Shown here piece after piece: positions 1-6,212 of a stretch of 6,212 nt of DNA. Below the pieces are notes generated by a model. The model ran no database searches. It was not told where the DNA came from and worked only from the letters and a program-made list of their open reading frames with translations. The DNA comes from Limnohabitans sp. (GTDB lineage: Bacteria > Pseudomonadota > Gammaproteobacteria > Burkholderiales > Burkholderiaceae_C). The position numbers and the translations under genes were made by a program. Each line of letters opens with the position of its first letter. Positions within the stretch are counted from its first letter, which is position 1. The stretch is from positions 1 to 6,212 of the forward strand of contig JACDQO010000323.1 of the NCBI GenBank assembly GCA_015657605.1. Direction: 5' to 3'.

Positions 1-611
1 AAGCGGTCCAGCCATTCGCGTGCCGCCGCTTCGGGCACGGCCAGTGGCTCGCTGGCACGCTGCAGCAGGCTTTGGCCTACGCGCTGCTCATAGCCCGCAT
101 AACGGCGCAAATACAAAAGCGGCGCATCGGCCGATCCGCCCAGCACCATCGGCTGGCCCTGGTCGGGGGCGTTGGCCAAGCGCACACAAACGCTGGACCT
201 GTGGCCTTGCAAATCGGCTTGCAAAGCTGTTTGCCAATCGGCCAGCGTGCTGGGCAGGTGCGCCCACATGGCCTTCAGGCCCTGCGCACCGTCCACCGCC
301 GCCGAAGGCCAGCCCAGCAAGGCCACAGGCGGCTGGCACAGCTCGGCCAGCGGCAGGCAGGTGTGGCCGCGCCCTTCCATCTGCGCCAGCACGGCCGCAG
401 CCACCAGCAAGGGTGCAGGTGCCTCTGCATCGAGGCGCAGCACCTGCGCGGCGAAAGCGCTGTCGATGTGGCGCAGCAGGCCTTGGCCGGTCCACAGGTT
501 CAGCCATTGCAGCGTTTGTTCAGAGGTCAAGCCTTGGACGGGCAGGTCCTTGAGCCAGTCCATTTGCGCGGGGGGCACGGGCGCGGTGCGTGAGGTTTTT
601 TTCAAGCTCAT
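1..611 (-). CDS. recD: RecD, exonuclease V alpha subunit, N-terminal part (truncated by window edge)
   Basis: RecD is the fast 5'-3' superfamily 1B helicase motor of RecBCD and acts on DNA ends in the cytoplasm. The frame opens with ATG at 611-609 and stays open for 203 codons to the left edge. What is visible is the N-terminal domain that contacts RecC, not the motor. Diagnostic stretches are PLLVAAAVLAQMEGRGHTCLPL at about residues 67-88, which resembles the E. coli LAAALLSH..GEGHVCLPL segment, and PMVLGGSADAPLLYLRRY at about 154-171, which resembles PMILCGDRLYLNRMW. The Walker A motif (GGPGTGKT in E. coli) lies beyond the edge, so motor integrity cannot be judged. The start overlaps the recB stop as TGATG and has an AAGAGG ribosome-binding site seven bases upstream, which supports it over internal ATGs. 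I see no frame break in this part. Assignment rests on recalled family sequence plus position after recB. Confidence 0.93.
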   Translation of the reverse strand, partial: MSLKKTSRTAPVPPAQMDWLKDLPVQGLTSEQTLQWLNLWTGQGLLRHIDSAFAAQVLRLDAEAPAPLLVAAAVLAQMEGRGHTCLPLAELCQPPVALLGWPSAAVDGAQGLKAMWAHLPSTLADWQTALQADLQGHRSSVCVRLANAPDQGQPMVLGGSADAPLLYLRRYAGYEQRVGQSLLQRASEPLAVPEAAAREWLDR

Positions 612-624
612 CACGCCACCTCTT
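609..624 (-). promoter_or_regulatory. recB-recD junction: TGATG overlap and recD ribosome-binding site
   Basis: The recB stop (TGA, 613-611) and recD start (ATG, 611-609) share one base. AAGAGG at 624-619 lies inside the last recB codons, seven bases before the ATG, a good Shine-Dalgarno match and spacing. The arrangement implies coupled translation of recD after recB and fixes the recD start. Confidence 0.8.
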
Positions 625-1668
625 CTTTCAGCATGGCGTCCAAGCCATCAAGCAGCGCCAAAGGCGCAGGCAAGGTACAGCAGCCGCCCGCAGGCCCGTC
701 GATGCCGCGCAAGAACAGGTACACCGCACCGCCCAACTGTTGCGCCGGGTCGTAGGCCTCGCCCAGACGGGCGCGCAACAGGCGGTGCAGCGCCAGCATG
801 TAAAGCGCAGCCTGCACCTCATAGCGGTGCAGGGCCATGGACGCATCCAGGGCCTGTGCGGTGTAGGCCGCGTCATCGGCCCCTAGGTAATTAGATTTGT
901 AGTCGAGCACCCAGTAGCGGCCTTCGTGCTCGAACACCAGATCGGCAAAGCCCATCAGCATGCCGTGCAGCTGCGCGTCGGGCAGCTGCGGTCGGCTCAC
1001 ACCGGGCAGCAGGTGCTGCTGGCACAAGGCATCGACTTGGCGTGCATGCAGGCGCTCGGCGGGCAACCAAAATTCCATCTCGGGCAGCAAATCACCCAGC
1101 GCGTTCAGCGGCGCGTTCGGCCCGCGCAAAGGCTGGGTCGCCACACGGCTGAGCCACTGCAGCACATCGTCGGCCTGGGCCGGGTAACCGGCGTTTTCGC
1201 AGCGGTATTTCAGGCGTTCGGCCTTGGACGCATCGAGCGCAAAGCCATCGGCCGCCAACCATTCGAGTTGGTCGTGCAAAAAATTGCCGGCGGTGGGGCC
1301 TTTGGCAAAGCCGTGCCACGGGGACACAGCACCGGGGCTGGTCGTCAAGACGGTAGGCATGGCCGCATCTTCGGGGGGTTCGTCGTCTGCGGGGCGCGGC
1401 GGGTTCAGGTGCAACACCAAGGGCGCCAGGGTTTGCGAAGACAGGTCACGCGTCAGGCGCGAAAAACTCGCGATCGTCCACGACTTGTCGATACGGGCGA
1501 TGCAGTTCAGGGCCTCGCGCAATTCGGTGGTGTGCGCAGGTTTTTGCCACAGCGTCAGCGGCACCTGGGCGGGGGCGACTTGCATGTGCACCAACAAGGC
1601 CTGGCCTTGAGCATCCGTCTGCAGGGCTTGCAGCTTGCTCAGCCAATCGACAGCCTCCAATTCTGACC
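611..1668 (-). CDS. recB: RecB 3' part: linker and C-terminal nuclease domain (same gene as 1668-4310)
   Basis: This is the C-terminal third of RecB, in a different frame from the helicase part as the sequence stands. It carries the RecBCD nuclease, a Mg-dependent PD-(D/E)XK enzyme that cuts both strands and, after Chi, helps load RecA. In the 1233-residue protein obtained by adding two missing bases, the motifs are: GNFLHDQLE with the metal-binding His near 1013, GFADLVFEHEGRYW with Asp near 1124, VLDYKSNYLG with Asp near 1137 and Lys near 1139, and YEVQAALY with Gln near 1167 and Tyr near 1171. These match E. coli H956, D1067, D1080, K1082 and the conserved Q..Y motif, so the active site looks complete. 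A conserved GGAVYLFLRGID follows. The stop at 613-611 overlaps the recD start. The open frame begins upstream at 1789 or before, but residues before about 1668 do not look like RecB. I therefore do not regard it as an independent gene. Confidence 0.94.
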
Positions 1669-1680
1669 GTTGCTCAGCAA
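1660..1680 (-). other. recB frame break 2, between helicase and nuclease parts
   Basis: The helicase frame reads SAAGHLLSNGQ then degenerates to NWRLSIG and stops. The frame one back gives SELEAVDWLSKLQALQ, leading into the nuclease part. An extra G at 1668-1667 (AAC GGG TCA GAA) joins them as LLSNGSELEAVDWL. No slippery motif or separate start codon with a ribosome-binding site is evident here. Confidence 0.75.
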
Positions 1681-4310
1681 ATGACCGGCAGCACTGGCAT
1701 GGTTCACACAGGTCTTGCCGTTGCCGCGCTTGACCGCGCTCCAGCCCACCCACAGCGCATGCCGCGCACGCGTGAGCGCCACGTACCACAGGCGCAGGTC
1801 TTCACGCAGGCGGTCGCGGTCCGCGAGTTGGAAGTCGTCTTTGTCAAAGTCCAGCGTCCATTTGCGGTCGCGGTCGCGCTCGCCCTCCCCCTCGTCACTC
1901 TCCAACTGCAGCACGGCGGCTTTGTCGGCCGTGACCACGCGGTGGCTGTGTGCAAAGGGCAGGCACACCACCGGGTATTCCAGGCCCTTGCTGGCGTGGA
2001 TGGTGATGAGCTTGACCAGGTCTTCGTCGCTTTCGAGCCGCACGGTTTGCTCTTCGCCACCGCTGGCATGGCCCGACTGGGCTTCGTCCATCTGCTGGGC
2101 CAGCCAGCGGATCAAAGCCTGCTCGCCGTCGATCTGGCTGCTGGCCGCTTGCAGCAATTCGGCCAGGTGCAGCACATTGGTCAGACGCCGCTCGCCATCG
2201 GGCTCACCGCGCCAGCGCCCCGCCAGCTGCAGCACATGCAGCGACTGGCGCAGCATGGCCAGCACGCCCTGGCTTTGCCAAGTCTGGTGCAGCTCGCGCA
2301 TCTGCTCAGCGCGGGTGTCCAGCAGTTCGTCTTGCGTGGCCAAGTCGTACAGCTCGGCCAGCGACAGGCCCACCGTGCGCGTGCCCAGCGCAGCGCGCAG
2401 GCGGCGCATGTCTTGAGGCTCGGCCACGCCGCGCAACCACAGGCACAGGTCTTGCGCTTCGTCGCTGGCAAACACCGAGTCACGGTCAGACAAATACACC
2501 GAGGCCACGCCACGCACGCGCAGCGCGTCGCGCACAGCCGCGGCCTCTTTGCCGGTGCGCACCAGCACGGCGATGTCTTTAGGCTGCAGGGGTTTGTCGC
2601 CCTTTTGCGCATCGGCAAAATGGGCTTGTGGGTCGCTCAGCCAGGCCACGATTTGTTCGGCGCACAGGGCCGACAGATGGGTCTGTGCGTCGCGTGTGCT
2701 GCGCAACGTGGCGTCGTACACCACGGTCATGGCCTGCACATTGCCTTGGCTTGTTTTGAAGATGTCATCGCGCCCCTTCGCGCCCACGGGCTGGAAGGGC
2801 AACGGATCTTGATCGCCTTGTTTGTAGCCAAAGGCGTCTGACGCCATGTCGAACCAGCGGTTGACCACATCGACCACCGCTTGGGTAGAGCGGAAATTGG
2901 TGCCCAGCACATGGTGGCGGCCTGCGGTGGCGCGGCGAGCGGCCAAGTAGCTGTGGATGTCTGCACCCCGAAAACCGTAGATCGATTGCTTGGGGTCGCC
3001 AATGAGCAGCAGCGCGATCTCGGGCAGGTTGTCGGCCGTGCGGTAGATGCGGTCAAAGATGCGGAACTGCAGCGGCGAGGTGTCCTGGAACTCATCAATC
3101 ACTGCCACCGGGAACTGCTCACGCAGGCGCTGCGCCAAGCGCTCGCCCGATTCGGGATCGGCCAGCGCGACATCCAGACGCTGCAGCATGTCGGCAAAAC
3201 CAAACAAACCGCTGCGCCGCTTGAGCTCGGCCATGCGCAGCAGCACATGGGTGCGTGCGTGCAGGCGGGCGACTTGGGTGGGGTCGGGCAAGGCATCAAG
3301 CCCTTCTAGCAGTTGCGCATAAGCCTGACATTCAGGAGGCAGCTCCACCACATCGCCGTCTTTTCTACACTCCAGTAGACCTTCAGGCGTGAAACGGTTC
3401 CAGCCTTTGCCCATCGCGTCTTTCAACGCTTTGAAGTCTCCATCGCTTTCAGCCCAGGACTTGAGCGCTTCAAGCCACTTTTGGGAACGCCCCACCTGCA
3501 GCAAGCTGCCATTCCAGCCATGTTTTTTGACCGCCAGCTGCGCCTCGATCCAGCCCAACAAGTTGTCGGCCTTGTCGTTCCAGCCCTGTTTGAGGGCCTG
3601 CAGTTGTGCGTCGCGCTCGGCCAGTGCCGCGCCGAACACCTGCGCCAGCGTGCCGGGTGCGGCATCGTCCAGCGGCACGGCCATCAGGGCGCGCATGTCT
3701 TGTTCAAGCGCGGGCACATCGCGCCAAACGTCCAGCACCTGGGTCACCAAGGCCGTACCCATGGGGTAGAGCTGCTGCCGCCAGTAGTCCTGCACCGCTT
3801 CGAGTCGCAGCGCGGCTTCGTCGCCCACCAGGTTTTCTTCAAATAAGCTGCCGCTGTCGAACGCGTGTTCGCGCAGCATGCGTTGGCACCAGGCGTCGAT
3901 GGTGTAGACGGCCGCGTCGTCCATGGCCTGTGCGGCCAGCGCCAAACGATGCGCGGCTTGCTCGCGCGGCTCGCCTTTGGGGTACTCGTCCTTCAGTTGT
4001 TGCAGGAAGGCATCGTCGGTTTCGGCCATGTCCCGGAACACCTGCGCCGCCTCGGTCAGGCGGGCGCGGATGCGGTCCGACAGCTCGCGGGTGGCGGCGC
4101 GGGTGAAGGTCATCACCAACACGTCTTGCGGCAGCATGGGGCGCACAGGTGCAGTGCCCTCTTGGCCGTGGCCCAGCACCAGGCGCACGTACAGCGCGGC
4201 AATGGTCCAGGTTTTGCCGGTGCCAGCGCTCGCCTCGATCAGGTGGCTGCCGCGCAGGGGAAAGGTGTGGGCATTCAGGGCGTGAGGGGTGGTGGCGTGG
4301 GGGTGCTCAT
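1668..4310 (-). CDS. recB: RecB 5' part: superfamily 1A helicase (same gene as 611-1668; frame breaks near both ends)
   Basis: RecB is the 3'-5' motor of RecBCD. All SF1A helicase motifs are present. In corrected numbering they are: Walker A EASAGTGKT at 26-34, motif Ia MTFTRAATREL at 67-77, motif II VIDEFQDTSP at 404-413, motif III LLIGDPKQSIYGFRG at 435-449, motif IV GTNFRS at 470-475, motif V ITIHASKGLEYP at 769-780, and motif VI WYVALTRARH at 842-851. The natural start is ATG at 4310-4308, overlapping the recC stop and preceded by a good ribosome-binding site. As written, that frame stops after 11 codons, and the Walker A frame has no ATG, GTG or TTG before it. The first GTG in frame, 4188, would delete Walker A and cannot be the true start. 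One extra C in the five-C run (4299-4303) would join the frames and give MSTPHATTPHALNAH. At the other end the helicase frame changes near 1667-1668 and stops at 1641-1639. Corrected length is 1233 aa; E. coli RecB has 1180. Confidence 0.94.
4276..4310 (-). other. recB frame break 1, between ATG and Walker A
   Basis: From ATG 4310 the frame reads MSTPTPPPLTP and stops. The RecB frame (LNAHTFPLRGSHLIEASAGTGKT) is one frame back and has no ordinary start codon upstream of Walker A. The five-C coding run at 4303-4299 is the best place for a missing base. A CTG start at 4278-4276 is the only alternative without an indel, and a weak one. Confidence 0.75.
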
Positions 4311-4326
4311 GTCAGCTCTCCCTCTT
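4307..4326 (-). promoter_or_regulatory. recC-recB junction: ATGA overlap and recB ribosome-binding site
   Basis: The recB ATG (4310-4308) overlaps the recC TGA (4309-4307) as ATGA. A purine run with GGAG at 4321-4318 sits seven bases upstream of the ATG. This strongly supports 4310 as the recB start although the frame from it closes early as written. It also supports the third reading frame as the genuine recC end, since that frame terminates exactly here. Confidence 0.8.
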
Positions 4327-6212
4327 CGCTGTCGTGGGGCACATCGGGCAAGGCCTCGATCTCGGCTTGATCGGCCCAGTCCTTCAAAGGTGCATAAACG
4401 ATTTGGGCCAAGCGCTCGAACTCACCCGTGCCAGCAAGTCATCCACCGTGGCATAGGTGCGGGCCAGCGCCGGGTCCTTGTCTTTTTCGGCGCGTTTGAA
4501 GTCACTGCCCTCGTAGGCGATCCGGCCAGCGCGTTGATGTTTTTTTGGTCTTTGAGCCATTGCAGCGCCACACCGGGCGGCAGCGGCAGCGGCCAACGCA
4601 TGCCCTCAGCCCAAACGGCCAACAACTCTGTCAATTGGGCTCGGGCGGCTTCTGGATCTTGCTCAGCCATGCGCAGCACGGCGTTGCGGCCCACCACCAC
4701 ACAACGCAAGGGCTGGCCCATGGCGGCAGCGGCCAAAGACAGCAGCCAAACGTCGATCAGCTTGTCCGGGTGGGCCTGCGGCTTTTGGGTCTTGAAACTG
4801 GCCAGATCGCTGGCGCGCAGGTGCAAGGACATCTGTCCCACCTCACCCATACGCACATCGCCCAGCGCGTCTTGCAAGGCCACTTGGGGGTGGGCCATGT
4901 CCACCAAAAGGCGCTCGGCCGCATGGGGGTAAGCCTGCCGCTCGTGCAGCGCTGCGCCCAACATGGCCTGCAGGCGGGCCTTGAGATTTTCTGCGGCGAG
5001 CGCGCCCACGCCCGCCAGTGGCAAGGCGCCAGCTTGGCGCAAGCGCTTCACCACCTGCTGCACATGCGCGGGCAAGGTGTCTGCGTTCAGCGCGGTGGGA
5101 ACATGCGCCAGTTCGTGGTCAATCAGTTGGTACAAGTCCAGCCCGCCCAAACCAAAGAGTTCCTCGTCGTGCAGTTCGCTGCGCTCGCCCTCCAGGTGCA
5201 CCTGCAAGCGTTCGCGGAAAAACGCGCCCACAGGTTTGCGCAGAAAGCGGGCGAGTTGGGTGAGCGTGATGACGGGCACGCCCTGCGCGGATTCCAGCGG
5301 GGGCAACCAAGCCACCGATGACCCGGTAGGAGCGGTCTCTGAATGCGATGGCTTGTCGGCGAGGGCTTCGCGTTCGGAGACCGCTCCGGCAAGGGGATTG
5401 TTCTGCGCCGCACGCCACTCTTTGGCATAGGTCTGCAAACCACTGCCCTCTTCAAAATAAGTGCGGCTGAAGGCCTGCAGCGGATGGACGGTGGTCAGGC
5501 GCTTGGCCGTGCCCTTTCCCCAAAGCAGGTCGATCTCGTCGCGCAGCTGCGAAACCAGAACCGAAGGCGGTTGCTCGCTGTTGTCGCGCACGCTGCGGCC
5601 GCTCCAGCTGACGTAAAGCACTTGTCGCGCCGACAACAGGGCTTCGAGCATGAGCTGGCGGTCGTCGTCGCGGCGCGAGCGGTCGCCGGGGCGGCTCATG
5701 CCGGGCAGGCCCATCAGGTCAAAGTCGGCTCGGGGGCTGCGGCGCGGGTAATCGCCGTCGTTCATGCCCAGCAAGCACACGGCCTTGAACGGGATGGCCC
5801 GCATCGGCATGAGCGTGCAAAAGGTCACGCCCCCTGCCCGAAAGCGTTGCTCGAGTCGGGGTGTTTTGAGTGCTTCGAACCAGGCCGAACGGGCCACGGC
5901 CAGCGGCACAGACTCTGTAAAGCTGGCCTCGGCGCAGGCGCGCACCCAGTCGTCCAGCGCTTGGTCGAGCGCCGCGATCGCGTTGCGGTCGTTGTCGTCG
6001 CGCGGCTTGAACATCGCGGCCAGCATGGCGCGGCCCCGCCCGGCCCATTGCGCGGGTGTGGCGTCTTGTGTGGCGGTTTGCCACCAGTCGATCAGCGCTT
6101 GCAGCAGGTGCGCGAGTGACCCGGCCAGCTCGGCATCGAGCCCGCCCACCTCGGGGTAAGGCGTGGCCCCGGAGGCATCGGCATCCACCGGGTCGGCCCC
6201 GCAGGCATAACC
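4307..6212 (-). CDS. recC: RecC, exonuclease V gamma subunit, C-terminal two thirds (5' end outside window; two frame breaks near 3' end)
   Basis: RecC holds RecB and RecD together, splits the duplex and recognises Chi. It is built from inactive helicase and nuclease-like domains. The frame is open at the right edge with no credible start, so the N-terminal third is missing. Counting from the first visible codon, diagnostic blocks are GGVTFCTLMPMRAIPF at 127-142, GMNDGDYPR at 149-157, PGDRSRRDDDR at 175-185 and GRSVRDNSE at 205-213, all close to E. coli RecC. VGAFFRERLQV resembles VRAFFQMRLQV and lies after a linker extended by a palindromic insert. The main frame runs to a stop at 4424-4422, but from about 4540 the RecC-like sequence (IAYEGSDFKRAEKDKDP) is one frame back, and from about 4430 (TGEFERLAQIVYAPLKDWAD) one further frame back, ending at TGA 4309-4307. 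Adding two bases gives 635 visible residues. E. coli RecC has 1122. Confidence 0.94.
4424..4440 (-). other. recC frame break 2, near the C-terminus
   Basis: The coding strand around here is TTG CTG GCA CGG GTG in the middle recC frame (reading VDDLLA), whereas the following RecC-like tail (TGEFERLAQIVYAPLKDW) is one frame back. A second C after GGC, giving CTG GCC ACG GGT GAG, would read LATGEFERL without interruption and run to the stop that overlaps recB. No slippery sequence is present. Confidence 0.75.
4539..4546 (-). other. recC frame break 1 at a seven-A run (possible slippery heptamer)
   Basis: The coding strand reads GAC CAA AAA AAC ATC in the main recC frame, with seven A at 4546-4540. 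After this point family-like RecC protein (RIAYEGSDFKRA) is in the -1 frame. Eight A would join the frames as DQKKHQRAGRIAYEG. The heptamer A AAA AAC (4545-4539) is also in canonical phase for ribosomal -1 slippage. Error or real one-base deletion is likelier, because similar breaks occur at non-slippery sites nearby. Confidence 0.75.
5326..5387. repeat. Imperfect palindrome, REP-like, inserted in frame within recC
   Basis: The left arm GGAGCGGTCTCTGAATGCG (5329-5347) and right arm CGCGTTCGGAGACCGCTCC (5369-5387) are inverted copies matching at 17 of 19 positions. The outer 11 are perfect, and the two mismatches are T/G pairs on the plus strand. Pairing continues patchily through the 21-base centre (5348-5368), with symmetry about 5358. 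The left arm is preceded so that GTAG occurs at 5326-5329, the tetranucleotide heading many REP elements mobilised by REP-associated tyrosine transposases. Read as recC it encodes roughly AGAVSEREALADKPSHSETAP, a polar stretch between conserved blocks. The palindrome is directly visible; REP identity and mobility are inference. No transposase is in the window. Confidence 0.72.

Noticed and set aside
611..1789. Nuclease part as an independent RecB-like or Cas4-like gene
   Set aside because: Residues before about 1668 in this frame do not resemble any RecB sequence, while the frame joins the helicase part cleanly with one added base. The motifs match RecB itself.
1681..2841. Long plus-strand open frame of 386 codons opposite recB
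   Set aside because: It lies wholly antisense to RecB helicase motifs, its protein is Gln/His/Ala/Arg-rich without recognisable domains, and such frames are expected opposite GC-rich codons.
3865..4932. Plus-strand open frame of 355 codons opposite the recB/recC junction
   Set aside because: It is antisense to RecB Walker A and the RecC tail, has low-complexity composition and no family signal. Its length comes from GC-rich antisense frames.
5329..5387. Palindrome as an intrinsic transcription terminator
   Set aside because: It sits inside the recC coding sequence, is not followed by a T tract on either strand, and terminating there would cut off recB and recD.
5343..6119. Plus-strand open frame of 258 codons opposite recC
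   Set aside because: It covers the strongly conserved RecC blocks on the other strand and shows no domain or ribosome-binding site of its own.
1..6212. CRISPR arrays, tRNA or rRNA genes, insertion sequences
   Set aside because: The window is filled edge to edge by recC, recB and recD. I saw no regularly spaced repeats, cloverleaf-like segments or transposase motifs.

Overview
The window is a GC-rich, gene-dense bacterial stretch carrying one operon on the minus strand, read right to left: recC (3' two thirds, 5' end beyond the right edge), recB (whole) and recD (5' part, running off the left edge). Together they encode the RecBCD (exonuclease V) helicase-nuclease, which processes double-strand breaks and degrades linear foreign DNA. 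GC content, protein style and the compact recC-recB-recD order (no ptrA between recC and recB, unlike E. coli) suggest a betaproteobacterium, probably Comamonadaceae or a relative. That placement is inference.

Layout: 6212-4307 recC, 4310-611 recB, 611-1 recD. Both junctions overlap: recC stop and recB start share ATGA, and recB stop and recD start share TGATG. Each downstream start has a purine-rich Shine-Dalgarno-like stretch seven bases upstream, inside the preceding gene. This predicts translational coupling and matched subunit levels. There is no intergenic stretch, and I see no RNA gene, transposase or CRISPR. The long plus-strand open frames are antisense shadows.

Three things stand out. 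First, recB and recC are each broken twice by a -1 type frame change, as if one base were missing: at recC ~4540-4546 and ~4430, and recB ~4299-4303 and ~1667-1668. Family-like protein continues in the new frame each time, and all catalytic motifs remain, so sequence error at short homopolymers is the most economical explanation. Second, one of these sites is a canonical A-AAA-AAC slippery heptamer in the correct phase for programmed -1 frameshifting, which makes it worth separate testing. Third, recC carries an in-frame imperfect palindrome of about 60 bp (5326-5387) with a GTAG head, resembling a REP element, in a linker between conserved blocks. It seems to add about 24 residues. I see no new gene system beyond these points.
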